21,002 bases of DNA from IMG/VR virus record IMGVR_UViG_3300049810_000566, positions 1 through 21,002 of that record; one strand, written 5' to 3'. This document shows positions 7,951 to 17,500 of this stretch, one piece after another. The notes beneath the pieces were generated by a model that had not been told where the DNA came from, did no database searches, and saw only the letters and a program-made list of their open reading frames with translations. Numbering within the stretch: the first letter of the stretch is position 1; each line of letters opens with the position of its first letter. Made by a program: the position numbers and the translations under genes. This DNA is from a virus.

Positions 7951-8394
7951 ATGGCCAACAGAGCGTATTCAATAGAAGATGGTAATACAACTAGAAGAAC
8001 TATAAATCAGGCGATTGGTAGATCTTATAGTGATATCGATCTGACATTTCAGAATAAGCCATCTGGCGACATATATAAAAAATTAGAAGTTGCTGCAGTT
8101 AAACAGGCTGTAAAAAATATTCTTATGACTTCAAATTCAGAAAGACCATTTCAACCAGCATTCGGTGCTAATTTAGGTGCAGCATTATTTGAATTAGATA
8201 CAGATTATGATCCTGAATTAATGGCAGAATTAATTGCAAGTTCTGTTAAAAGGTACGAACCAAGGGCGAGGGTTCTTAATATTGATTTTACCACATTTCC
8301 AGATAGAAACGAATTACGCGCAACAATAAAATTCGAAGTACAAAACGTCGGCGAAGTTGTATCTCTCGACGTAGATTTAGCGAGGCTTAGATAA
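7951..8394 (+). CDS. 25: Baseplate wedge subunit gp25 (gpW/gp25 family)
   Basis: The 147-residue protein is a clear gp25/GPW family member. gp25 joins the gp6-gp7 wedge core and contacts the first sheath ring, acting as its initiator. Diagnostic parts are SERPFQPAFGANL (residues 63-75), the ELDTDYDPEL segment, and the family EPR motif in YEPRARV (102-108), followed by beta strands that end the protein. Its length is close to T4 gp25 (about 132). It begins the second transcription unit, 22 bases after a late promoter core and 5 bases after an AGGAA ribosome-binding site. Its stop directly abuts the gp6 start (TAAATG). Confidence 0.93.
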   Translation: MANRAYSIEDGNTTRRTINQAIGRSYSDIDLTFQNKPSGDIYKKLEVAAVKQAVKNILMTSNSERPFQPAFGANLGAALFELDTDYDPELMAELIASSVKRYEPRARVLNIDFTTFPDRNELRATIKFEVQNVGEVVSLDVDLARLR

Positions 8395-10236
8395 ATGGCT
8401 ACTACAATTAAATCATCAGATTTAGATTTTGAAAATATTAAAGGAAGATTAAAAACCTATTTTCAAGCTAAACCCGAATATGCTGATTATGATTTTAATG
8501 CGGCTGGTCTAAATAATATCTTAGATGTTCTAGCCTACAATACTCATGTAAATGGACTTACAGCCAACTTTGCATTGAATGAAGCTTTTCTTAACACAGC
8601 TCAACTACGAAGTTCAGTTGTATCTCATGCTGAGGCTTTAGGTTATGATGTTCGATCTAAGGTTGCATCGCGGGCTTTACTTACTATAACATTTAACCTA
8701 ACTGGTGTTACGAATAGGCCAACTACAGTTTTAGTTCCTCGCGGATTAACATTTAGTACACAAATTGATAGTATCTCATATACGTTTAGAACATTAGAAA
8801 CGTATACGGCTAGAGATGATGGCACTGGAAATTATACTCTTGAAACTTCTGCTGGATCAACTGATATTCCAGTGTTTGAAGGTAAAGAAATGACAAAAAC
8901 ATTTCTTGTAGGAGAAAAAGAAGAACGTCAGATCTATGTTATACCTGACGAAAACATGGATAAATCTACAGCAATTATTGAGGTATACGACACTGCAAGT
9001 TCGTCAAACTTTACTAGCTATTCACCAGTAAAAGATGCAGTTCGCATTACACCTGATTCTGAATTATTTACTATTCGTGAATCACCTAACGGATACTTCG
9101 AAGTAAACTTTGGTGATGGTATTTCTTTTGGTAAATCACCAGAACCTGGTAATAAAATTGTCATCACATATCTTTCATCTGGTGGACCAACTGGTAATGA
9201 TGGCGCAGTATTTACACCTACTAGCACTGTTAATGTATTAGGAGTTGTATATCCTACATCTTGCGTAACAGTTTCAGTATCAACTGGTGGTGCTGAAAAG
9301 CAATCGATCGAATCAATTAAAAACTTAGCGCCATTTGCATATGCTACGCAACAACGTCTAGTTACATCTCTCGATTACAAAGCTACAATACAAAGTAATT
9401 ATACAGATATTCAAGATGTAACTGTATGGAGTGGAGATCAAAACGTACCAATTGATTATGGCGCAGCCTACGTTTCTATTAAATATAGCAGTGGAACACC
9501 GCAAAGTACAAAGACACAAATAGAAAATAGTATTGTAAATAACTTTACAGACAATCTATCAGTGATGTCTATTACCACTAAGTTTGTTGAACCTATTGAA
9601 GTATTTTTAGAATTAAATACTGTATTTAACTTTGACCCTGCGTTAACTGGAAGAACTTTAGCTTCAGTAGAACAAGATATATACAATTTTCAAACTAGTT
9701 ATTTTGCAAATAATCTAGGAACGTTTGATGCTGTTTTTCGTAGATCAAACATGCTCACAGAAATCGATGCATTTAGTGCTGCAATCTTATCATCACGATC
9801 TGATGTGCGAGCGCAACTAAGATTTGTTCCTACAATAGGTCAAGTTACATCTCATCAACTTAAATTCCCAATGCGAATCGCAGATCCCGATGATGTTGAA
9901 GCACAAATAATTAGTGACACATTCCAATTTAGAGGAGTAGTTGCTCAGCTACGTAACAAATTAAGCGATACAAAGTTGCAAATATATGATCTTTCTGGTA
10001 ATGTACTTGCAGATAACGTTGGCCAATATAACGCTGCGACAGGCGTAGTATCTGTTATTGGATTTAATCCACAAAAGCTTTTATTTGGATATAACTATAT
10101 TAAAGTATCTGTTTATCCAGAGAATCAAAGCTTTGTAAAACCGTTACGTAACTATGTTCTTGGCCTTGATCCTAATAATTCTTCTGCATCTGCAATTATT
10201 GATAGACAAACAACGACACTTGAAGTTGATAACTAA
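8395..10236 (+). CDS. 6: Baseplate wedge subunit gp6 (baseplate J family)
   Basis: This 613-residue protein matches gp6/baseplate J. In T4, gp6 dimers form the inner ring that holds the wedges together and triggers contraction. The N-terminus has the family pattern: FQAKPEYADYDF, then GLNNILDVLAYNTHVNGL with ANFALNEAFLNTAQLRSSVV (residues about 22-85). A beta-rich section follows, with VPRGLTFST and FEVNFGDGISFGKSPEPGN, then the PFAYATQQRLVTSLDYKA segment that precedes the J-type domain. T4 gp6 has about 660 residues. It sits between gp25 and the gp7-like gene, as in the conserved wedge core. Its stop overlaps the next start as TAATG, and no strong ribosome-binding site is visible for the downstream gene. 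Confidence 0.92.
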   Translation: MATTIKSSDLDFENIKGRLKTYFQAKPEYADYDFNAAGLNNILDVLAYNTHVNGLTANFALNEAFLNTAQLRSSVVSHAEALGYDVRSKVASRALLTITFNLTGVTNRPTTVLVPRGLTFSTQIDSISYTFRTLETYTARDDGTGNYTLETSAGSTDIPVFEGKEMTKTFLVGEKEERQIYVIPDENMDKSTAIIEVYDTASSSNFTSYSPVKDAVRITPDSELFTIRESPNGYFEVNFGDGISFGKSPEPGNKIVITYLSSGGPTGNDGAVFTPTSTVNVLGVVYPTSCVTVSVSTGGAEKQSIESIKNLAPFAYATQQRLVTSLDYKATIQSNYTDIQDVTVWSGDQNVPIDYGAAYVSIKYSSGTPQSTKTQIENSIVNNFTDNLSVMSITTKFVEPIEVFLELNTVFNFDPALTGRTLASVEQDIYNFQTSYFANNLGTFDAVFRRSNMLTEIDAFSAAILSSRSDVRAQLRFVPTIGQVTSHQLKFPMRIADPDDVEAQIISDTFQFRGVVAQLRNKLSDTKLQIYDLSGNVLADNVGQYNAATGVVSVIGFNPQKLLFGYNYIKVSVYPENQSFVKPLRNYVLGLDPNNSSASAIIDRQTTTLEVDN

Positions 10237-11321
10237 TGGCATCTAACGAATCCCAAAAACATTACGATAGGATTGCTATCAATTTTAGACGTGGTCTTAT
10301 AGATGAAGTATTACCTGAATATTTCCTCGAAGACTATCCTAATTTAGTTACATTTCTAGAAGGTTACTACGAGTTTTTAGATTCAGACACTAACTTTGAT
10401 GGGATTATACACGAACTTAATACAATTAAAGATGTTGAAGATGCAAGCTTAGCTCGTCTTGATCAAATGTTTGATACCCTTGCCCTTGGAATATCAGCTG
10501 GTCGATTTAAGTTTCCGCGCGAAGCTATACGAAACTTTGGTAATTTTTTTAGAGTTAAGGGATCTCAATATTCTGGTGAAGGTTTCTTTAGAGCTTTCTT
10601 TGATGCTGAAGTCGAAATTAAATTTCCTAAAGATGAATTATTTAATGTAGGCGAATCTTTTATTGGTACTGAATACAATAAAAGAATTCAAGACGGTGGC
10701 GTATATCAAATATTTTCTATTCTTATCAAAGGTCCTTTATCATTTAAAGACTGGGAACAATTATGGAGAAAGTATGTTCATCCTACTGGGTTCCATCTTG
10801 CAAATGAGGTATCTATTGAAGGCATAGATACTATTAAAATGGTGACTGATGAATCTATACCAGATCCATTTAAAAATATTTTCTTTGTTATTGATAGCGC
10901 TGCAGCAATTCAAATTCATAGTCCACCTCAAGCTCAGGGCGAAGTATCTCATCTTAATAACACTAGTTATGGACCTAAAGCTCTTATTCAAAATAAGTTT
11001 CTTATTAATGATCCGCAGTTTAGAACAAATCCATATCGACTTATTAATATGTTTGCAGATTCTGATGCTGCAGTTGCAGTCGGTAGTAAACTATATCCAA
11101 CAATTCAAGATGTTATGGGTGTTTATAAGAATCTTAAAGAATGGTCGGATTGGGGTGTAACTTATGACAACCTTGATTCTGCGAGTGTGGCTATTACGTT
11201 TGATAATAGTTTTGAAACATATGATATGAGAAAGTTCGATACATATAGAAGAATATATATCGAAGAAGATTACGTAGCGCGCGGCTACCACGTAGATAAT
11301 AAACTACCGTCAAATGTCTAA
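10236..11321 (+). CDS. Short baseplate wedge protein, gp7/gpI-like by position
   Basis: The 361-residue protein follows gp25 and gp6, the place of gp7 in T4 and of gpI in P2-type tails (gpW-gpJ-gpI). Visible features are an N-terminal helical segment, PNLVTFLEGYYEFL (residues 35-48), an aromatic-rich middle (FGNFFRVKGSQYSGEGFFRA), and WEQLWRKYVHPTGFHLANEV (172-191), a pattern I associate with tail protein I-like wedge proteins. T4 gp7 is far longer (about 1032 residues), so if this is gp7 it is reduced to a core. The name rests mostly on gene order. After residue 200 it is beta/loop-like and unrecognised. The C-terminus is acidic and aromatic (IYIEEDYVARGYHVDNK). It is the last gene before the second late promoter. 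Confidence 0.62.
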   Translation: MASNESQKHYDRIAINFRRGLIDEVLPEYFLEDYPNLVTFLEGYYEFLDSDTNFDGIIHELNTIKDVEDASLARLDQMFDTLALGISAGRFKFPREAIRNFGNFFRVKGSQYSGEGFFRAFFDAEVEIKFPKDELFNVGESFIGTEYNKRIQDGGVYQIFSILIKGPLSFKDWEQLWRKYVHPTGFHLANEVSIEGIDTIKMVTDESIPDPFKNIFFVIDSAAAIQIHSPPQAQGEVSHLNNTSYGPKALIQNKFLINDPQFRTNPYRLINMFADSDAAVAVGSKLYPTIQDVMGVYKNLKEWSDWGVTYDNLDSASVAITFDNSFETYDMRKFDTYRRIYIEEDYVARGYHVDNKLPSNV

Positions 11322-11329
11322 TTAATTAG
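11318..11329. repeat. 12-base palindrome at gene end
   Basis: CTAATTAATTAG is a perfect palindrome that spans the stop codon of the gp7-like gene and lies 9 bases before the late promoter core. It has no loop or GC stem, so it is not a convincing terminator. It may be chance in AT-rich DNA. Confidence 0.3.
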
Positions 11330-11338
11330 ATCAACTTA

Positions 11339-11346
11339 TATAAATA
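11339..11346 (+). promoter_or_regulatory. T4-type late promoter upstream of the fibre gene
   Basis: TATAAATA is a second exact match to the T4 late promoter core. It lies in the 50-base gap between the gp7-like gene and the 609-residue fibre gene, the largest gap in the window. The ATG at 11372 is 25 bases after the core, and an AGGAA ribosome-binding site is at 11363-11367. The geometry is almost the same as at the gp25 promoter. Confidence 0.82.
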
Positions 11347-11371
11347 AGAATAATCGATTTGTAGGAAAAAA

Positions 11372-13201
11372 ATGGCACAACAAATAGTAAATACAGGTAC
11401 AGTTGGTAACGATGGTCTCGGTGACGATCTTCGAACTGGTGCTACTAAAATCAATGCTAACTTTACTGAAATCTATTCTAATATTACTGCTTTATCACTG
11501 CAGCTAAATTTAGCAAGTGTTAATAGTAACGGTATTGGTTTTGGTGGCGATGGCATTCTTTTTGATGGAGCTACTAAAGATTCATTTACGACTGTCACTC
11601 GCCTTGTTCCTGCAGATCCTACACAAATTAATGTTGTTACCATACCAGATAGCACAGGTACATTATCTTTAATTAGCGATATTAAAAATGTGGCAGATAG
11701 AGACTATGTCTTAGGAATTCGTGGTTTAGGAACTGCGCTATTAGATTCTAATACTGCTATTCAAACAATGTTCGCCCGAGGATTTCTTGATTCTGCCCGT
11801 ATGGTAAGAATTTCACTAGACTCTGCAGACGTAACAGCTTATATCGATAGTGATTATGTCCAACAACGACAAACCGGTGGATTAGATTCTGATCGTGCTT
11901 TAAATCTGTTTTTAACTCCTATACAAATTGATTCTAATTTTGATTCAAGTTTTGCGCGAGACATTGCTCCTCGAGATGTAAGACTGGATGCACTTGATGC
12001 AGCTATTGATGCGATAACTGGCTTTACGACTGACAATGTTCTTGAAGATTCTGCGCAATCTAATGGCGGTGCAGGTCCAACTAACTTATACTTTACGACC
12101 GCTCGAGCAAATTCAGCTATCGATACTAGAGTTGATATAGGCTTTATCAATAATTTAAATGTAGATGCTGAAACACTTGGTGGTCAAACATTAGCCAATA
12201 TTCAAGCTGATTATCAAGATGCTACCGAAGTACAAACCCTAATAGACAATAACTTTGATGCCGTTGGCAGAGATTTTGTACCTGCCACTGACGAAACATA
12301 CGATCTTGGTACAGCTACTAAAAAATGGAAAGACTTGCATCTAAGCGGCACTACTATCTTCCTTGGTGGTGGTGAACTTAAATTTGAAAACAGTGAATTT
12401 AGATTTGGTGGTGGCACATTAGGTATTGATGATGCTCTTGTTCTTGATCCAACACAAAGGCTCTTCTTTGATTCTGCAGCGGGTGCACCTAATATTACTA
12501 AGTCAGATGCTGTGCAACCAAACGGTTTGGTGATTAGCGCTAATGCTCTTTCATTACAAACAGTAGATGATGTAAGCGCAGATTGGTTTGTAAGAACAAA
12601 TACACCAGCAGGTGGTACAATGTCTCGCTTCGGTGAAGGTGGTTTGGTCATGCTACCACATAACACTGATACCGAGAGAACACAATATCACACAAACGCA
12701 TTCTATAGTACAACATACCGTAAAGGTGCAATGCACTATAACACGGATCAAAACAAATTTGAATTTGCAGACTCAGATGGTTGGTATGCAATCGATCGAG
12801 CTGCAGTAGCTAGTGCAGCAACTAATGCACAGTATCTTCAGTTTGGATACAATGCAGTATTAAGTGGAGCTGGAAGTGCAACAAGTGTTTTAGGTCCTAA
12901 TGGCTCTAGTATATTGACAGGTATTGTAATGCCAGTTGCAGGTACAGTAACACATATCACAGTATCATCACAAACAAATGCATTCTCTGGTGGTAGCTTA
13001 ACGCATTCAGCATCATTATATAAAAACAACTCATATCAATCAGGCATTTCGGTAGAAGTAACATCTTCAGGTGCAGTAGGATTATCTGGCACGTTCAATA
13101 CAGCGTTTGCCGCAGGAGATAGATTGAAAGTCAACCTCGATAATGACACAGGATTGGATACCGAAGATCATATCGTAATAGTAAGATTTGTAGAAAGTTA
13201 A
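11372..13201 (+). CDS. Fibre/adhesin-like virion protein
   Basis: The 609-residue protein has the look of a tail fibre or baseplate-attached adhesin. The N-terminus (QIVNTGTVGNDGLGDDLRTG, then KINANFTEIY) is a start I associate with marine phage structural proteins. Residues about 120-190 are rich in DS dipeptides (FLDSARMVRISLDSADVTAY). The middle has TNLYFTTARANSAIDTRV and TYDLGTATKKWKDLHLSGTT (about 309-328), patterns seen in phage fibres. The C-terminal 125 residues, from about 485, form a Gly/Ser/Thr-rich region (GIVMPVAGTVTHITVSS) that looks like a beta-sandwich tip. I infer a trimeric fibre with a C-terminal recognition domain. It has its own late promoter and ribosome-binding site. 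It sits between the gp7-like gene and gp8, where T4 has no gene. T4 gp9 or gp10 equivalence cannot be shown. Confidence 0.65.
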   Translation: MAQQIVNTGTVGNDGLGDDLRTGATKINANFTEIYSNITALSLQLNLASVNSNGIGFGGDGILFDGATKDSFTTVTRLVPADPTQINVVTIPDSTGTLSLISDIKNVADRDYVLGIRGLGTALLDSNTAIQTMFARGFLDSARMVRISLDSADVTAYIDSDYVQQRQTGGLDSDRALNLFLTPIQIDSNFDSSFARDIAPRDVRLDALDAAIDAITGFTTDNVLEDSAQSNGGAGPTNLYFTTARANSAIDTRVDIGFINNLNVDAETLGGQTLANIQADYQDATEVQTLIDNNFDAVGRDFVPATDETYDLGTATKKWKDLHLSGTTIFLGGGELKFENSEFRFGGGTLGIDDALVLDPTQRLFFDSAAGAPNITKSDAVQPNGLVISANALSLQTVDDVSADWFVRTNTPAGGTMSRFGEGGLVMLPHNTDTERTQYHTNAFYSTTYRKGAMHYNTDQNKFEFADSDGWYAIDRAAVASAATNAQYLQFGYNAVLSGAGSATSVLGPNGSSILTGIVMPVAGTVTHITVSSQTNAFSGGSLTHSASLYKNNSYQSGISVEVTSSGAVGLSGTFNTAFAAGDRLKVNLDNDTGLDTEDHIVIVRFVES

Positions 13202-13205
13202 GGAA
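13200..13205 (+). promoter_or_regulatory. Ribosome-binding site of gp8 overlapping a stop codon
   Basis: AAGGAA lies 6 bases before the gp8 ATG at 13212, and its first two bases belong to the fibre stop codon (TAA 13199-13201). The next gene uses the same arrangement: AAGGA at 14563-14567 overlaps the gp8 stop before the ATG at 14574. Confidence 0.6.
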
Positions 13206-13211
13206 TAAATT

Positions 13212-14564
13212 ATGCCAGCTATTGTAACCGACGCACTTAGAACATTACTCGCTAGACAGTTTTTTGATCAGTTTGCTAATCAAACTGCACGCTACTATAT
13301 TGGTATTGGTAGATCAGAAATTTGGGATAGCTCTGATGCAGTTCCTACACCTCAAAATACACCAGGTGAAGTAGCAGCTGCGCGTGCACAAATGCAATCA
13401 GTTAAGAAAGTGCAAGCTACTTCTCTAGTTGTTCCGCGTAATAACTGGTCAAACGGTACACTCTATTCACAATATGATAATACAGTGTCAGGTTACCCGA
13501 CTGAACCATATTATGTTATGAATGATAATAACAACGTTTATATTTGCCTTGAAACTGGCAGAAATAACGCTGGTGTTGCAGTAGCATCAACTGTAGAACC
13601 AACTGGATCAAATAATGATTCGTTTAGGCTTGCTGATGGCTATGTATGGAAATTCTTATTTACTGTAAGTGCATCTCGTGCAAATAGCTTTATGTCTTCT
13701 AACTTCTTGCCAGTTAAAAAGCAAGATCCTACAGATTCATCATCTACTGGCATTCAATTAAAACAAGAAGAAATTCAAGACACCGCATTGGTTGGCGCAG
13801 TCACATCAGTAGTTATTACCAACGTTGGTTCTGGCTATACCTCAAATCCTAATGTACAGATTATTGGTGCAGGTGGATTAGGTACTGGTGCAGCTGCTAG
13901 AACAAGAATTGATTCAGCAACAGGCACATTAGCATATATTAAAATGATTGATAGTGGTACAACTCAAAAACTTGGTAGTGGATATACCCGTGCTGAAGTT
14001 GTAATTAGTGGAGGTGGCGGTCAAGGAGCTAAAGCAAGAGCAATACTCGGCCCAGACTCTGGCATTGGCGCTGATGCACGAGTTGATTTAAAGTCAGCAG
14101 CTATTATGTTCCATTCGAGAATTGAAGGCACTGATAGTAACTTTATTATTGATCAAGATTTTAGACAAGTAACACTTATTAAAGATATTAAAGATGAGAA
14201 CGGTGTTATTTTTACTGGTACTACTGGTAATACTCTTGCTAAAATGACCCTTGCAAGTACAGTACAAGCGTTTACTAAAGATAAGATTATCCGTGGTCAG
14301 ATCACACTTGCTGAAGCTTACATTGATAATATTGACTCAGATGAAATTTATTATCATCAAACTATTGAAACAGGATTTACAGCTTTCCAAGACGGAGAGG
14401 TAATTAACGAAACTAATGGTGTTGGTCAAGGTATTATTGATTCTGCAGTAATTCCGCCTGAAGTTGATCCAAACACCGGTGATATATTATACATAGATAA
14501 TAGAGCTGCTGTTGCTCGATCTAACGTACAAGCAGAAGATGTAAAAGTTATCATTCAGTTCTAA
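13212..14564 (+). CDS. 8: Baseplate wedge subunit gp8
   Basis: The 450-residue protein matches gp8, a wedge component that binds gp7 and helps hold gp10 in T4. The N-terminal part is diagnostic: an N-terminal helix, then RYYIGIGRSEIW (27-38) and YYVMNDNNNVYICLETG (about 99-115), followed by GYVWKFLFTVS. T4 gp8 has about 334 residues. The extra length contains two copies of a GSGYT beta repeat (around 197-285) with GAGGLGTGAAARTRI and GGGGQGAKARAIL. C-terminal to these, three short segments resemble one another (residues about 331-345, 357-371 and 394-408). Ile/Val-rich strands end the protein. It is co-transcribed with the fibre gene and has a good ribosome-binding site. Confidence 0.88.
   Translation: MPAIVTDALRTLLARQFFDQFANQTARYYIGIGRSEIWDSSDAVPTPQNTPGEVAAARAQMQSVKKVQATSLVVPRNNWSNGTLYSQYDNTVSGYPTEPYYVMNDNNNVYICLETGRNNAGVAVASTVEPTGSNNDSFRLADGYVWKFLFTVSASRANSFMSSNFLPVKKQDPTDSSSTGIQLKQEEIQDTALVGAVTSVVITNVGSGYTSNPNVQIIGAGGLGTGAAARTRIDSATGTLAYIKMIDSGTTQKLGSGYTRAEVVISGGGGQGAKARAILGPDSGIGADARVDLKSAAIMFHSRIEGTDSNFIIDQDFRQVTLIKDIKDENGVIFTGTTGNTLAKMTLASTVQAFTKDKIIRGQITLAEAYIDNIDSDEIYYHQTIETGFTAFQDGEVINETNGVGQGIIDSAVIPPEVDPNTGDILYIDNRAAVARSNVQAEDVKVIIQF
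13794..14066 (+). repeat. Two GSGYT beta repeats inserted in gp8
   Basis: The encoded protein has two related units, each with beta strands, a GSGYT turn (residues 206-210 and 255-259, 49 residues apart) and a Gly/Ala-rich end (GTGAAARTRI; GQGAKARAIL). They account for most of the extra length of this gp8 over T4 gp8, which suggests an inserted surface module. Confidence 0.65.
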
Positions 14565-14573
14565 GGATACGAA

Positions 14574-17500
14574 ATGCCTAATACGTTCACTACTAGCTCA
14601 TTTGCTACTACATATAAAGACGATTTTAAAGATAGTGATCACTATCATCGTATCCTATTTAATAGCGGTAAACAACTGCAAGCGCGTGAACTCACGCAAA
14701 TGCAAACTATTATACAAAAAGAAATTGAAAGATTTGGTCGTAATATCTTTAGAGAAGGAGCTTCAGTTGTACCAGGTGGTATGACTGTTAATAACAAGTA
14801 CGAATTTATTAAGATCGCAGCTACTACAAATCTTCCTTCAGATACTTCATCAATGATCGGTGATACATTTACAGGTCAAACTTCAGGAGTTGCGTGTAAA
14901 ATTCTAGAAGTTATACCAGCTACAGGTAGTGATCCTGCAACTATTTATGTTCAGTACACAAATCGTAGTTCAGTGGCAATTAGCGGCGCTGCTATTCGTA
15001 TGTCGCCTGCAGAAAATATTGTTGGTGCATCAAGCGGTGTAACACTTACTGTACAAGCTACTAATACATCTTCTAATAGAGCAATTGGTCGCGGCACCAA
15101 AGCATCTATGCAAACAGGAACATTCTTTACTCAAGGTCATTTTGTGCAAGCAGATGAACAAGAAGTAATGATTTCTAAATATGATTCTGCACCAGACGAA
15201 AATGTTGGATTTGTAGTTAATCAAGACATTGTCACAGTTTCAGACACTTTAGCACTATATGATAATCAAGGTACATTACCTAATCTTACTGCACCTGGTG
15301 CTGATAGATATCGCATTCAATTGACTCTTACTACAGAATCAGAAAAAGACGCTGCAGACACATTTGTATTCTATGGAAAGATACGTGATGGATTATTGAT
15401 CGAAACCGTAACAGGTACAGATGAGTATAATAAGATTGCTCAATTTGATGCTATTAAGACACAAGAAATTAATGGTGACTTTATTAAGAAGCCGTTTAAG
15501 ATTCATTATGATTCTGCTTCAGGTAGCGAATTTAATATTAATATTTCTCCTGGCACAGCTTATGTAAATGGATATAGAGCTAATAAATCAGATCCAACAG
15601 TTATTAAAGTTGATAAAGCTTTAACTGCAGTTACTTTGCAGAATGAGCCTATCTCAGCTGAATTTGGTAACTACGTTATTATCAATGAGATTAATGGTCT
15701 ACCCGATATTGAAGACTTTGAGGAACAAGATTTGCGTGATGATAGCGGATTCGGTGGATCTACTATTGGTAAAGCACGAGTAAAATCTGTAGAAGAAGAT
15801 GGTACTAATTGGCGGTATTATTTGATGGACATTCAAATGAATGCTGGCGAAAACTTTAGAGATGTTAAATCACTTGGAACATCGGCTACTTCATTTGGTA
15901 ACCTAGAACTTGAAAATACTATTGCAGTTATTAAAGATGCTGCAAATAATAATTTGCTCTTTGGTTTTCCGCAATCTCGTGTAAAAAGTATTTCTGATGT
16001 TGTACTGACAACTCAACGGCGATTAACTGCAACTGCCGATGCCAACGGTAATGCAACATTTCCTGGACTTGGAACTAACGAAGCGTTTGAAAATAGTAAT
16101 CAATGGGTATTTTCTCGAGTTGCTGGTGGATCATTTTCGCCTAGTGGCATTACTGGTAACGGTACACAAGCAGCTTCTATTACTGGCGCGCCAGCAAATA
16201 CTGCAATCGAAGTTATCGCTCAAGTTCAAAAAACTGGTATTTTAAGAAATAAAGTACTAACCGAAACAACTGTCACATCTACAGTAAATACTCCTGCAAC
16301 TGGTGCACCATTTGTGTCACTCGGTAAAGCAGACATATACTCAGTTGATAGAATTCGTGCAGTTGATTCTGACGGTGCTGATTTATTTGCAGACTTCCTT
16401 GCTGATAACGGAGCACGAGATAATTTCTATGATGTCGGTAAGATTATTCTAAAATCAAATGCAAAGAGTCCAGTTGGTAATATCTTTATACGATTTAAGT
16501 ATTTCGATCATACTACACCTGGTCATTACTTCGCAGCGAACTCATACACAGGTCAATTAGATTACGGTGATATTCCAACCCATACCTTGGCCGATGGTGT
16601 TACTAGAATTCCATTGACTGACGTAATTGATTTTAGATCTCGTAAAGATGACGCTGGAGTAGGATTTAGCGCAGGTACAGCCCGTGTAAATGAATTACCA
16701 GTAAATACAAGTCTTATTACAATTGATGCTGAATATTATATGCCTCGATTTGATAAACTAGTTGTTGATCAAGAAGCAAATCTTAGCATTGTTACAGGTG
16801 CACCATCGCTTACTCCTCAGTATGCACCTACTCCTCAAAACACCTTAGAGCTTTATCGAATTGAAATGAATGCAGGCTCAAAAGATGAAGAAGACATGGT
16901 GATGCGGAATATTGAATCTAAGGGATTCACAATGTCCGATATTCAGCGTCTCGAGGAAAGAGTAGATCGATTAGAAGAAGCTACAGCTCTTAGCTTACTT
17001 GAAGTTGATGTTAATAACTTAGCAGTATTTGACTCTGCAGGAAATGATCGTTCAAAGTCAGGATTCTTGGTCGATAACTTTAGTGACCACTCATCATCAT
17101 TTACTAATAATCCTGAGTTTAGATCATCAATTGATCCGCTAGATCGTGTACTTCGGCCAACATTTAACGAAGAAAATGTTAGACTTATCTACGATTCAGA
17201 TCTTTCGACTAATGCTATTCTAAAAGGTGATAACGTTTATATTAAATATACTGAACAGACGTTTATCGATCAGCCAGAAGTATCACAAACAATTAATATT
17301 AATCCATTTGCGGTCATTACACATCAAGGAAACTTAACACTTTCACCGTCATCTGATGAATGGAAAGAGACAGTATACATTGCACCACGAGTTATTAATG
17401 GTGGTATACGACTTAACACTAATCAAGCCTTCTTGTTTAACAACTGGAATTGGGCATGGCAAGGTAATAACGTAAATAACTTACGATTAGGTCAAGTTAC

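Noticed and set aside
10849-11160. 103-codon + strand frame inside the gp7-like gene
   Set aside because: It is a shifted frame of a supported gene. The product is an unnatural run of Leu and Ile from AT-rich codons.
11318-11338. Transcription terminator between the gp7-like and fibre genes
   Set aside because: The only palindrome is AT-only apart from its ends, has no loop and no T-run after a GC stem, so it does not fit an intrinsic terminator.
12214-12666. 150-codon open frame on the minus strand
   Set aside because: It is antisense to the well-supported fibre gene, has a low-complexity Ser/Pro/Leu-rich product and no ribosome-binding site or neighbours on that strand.
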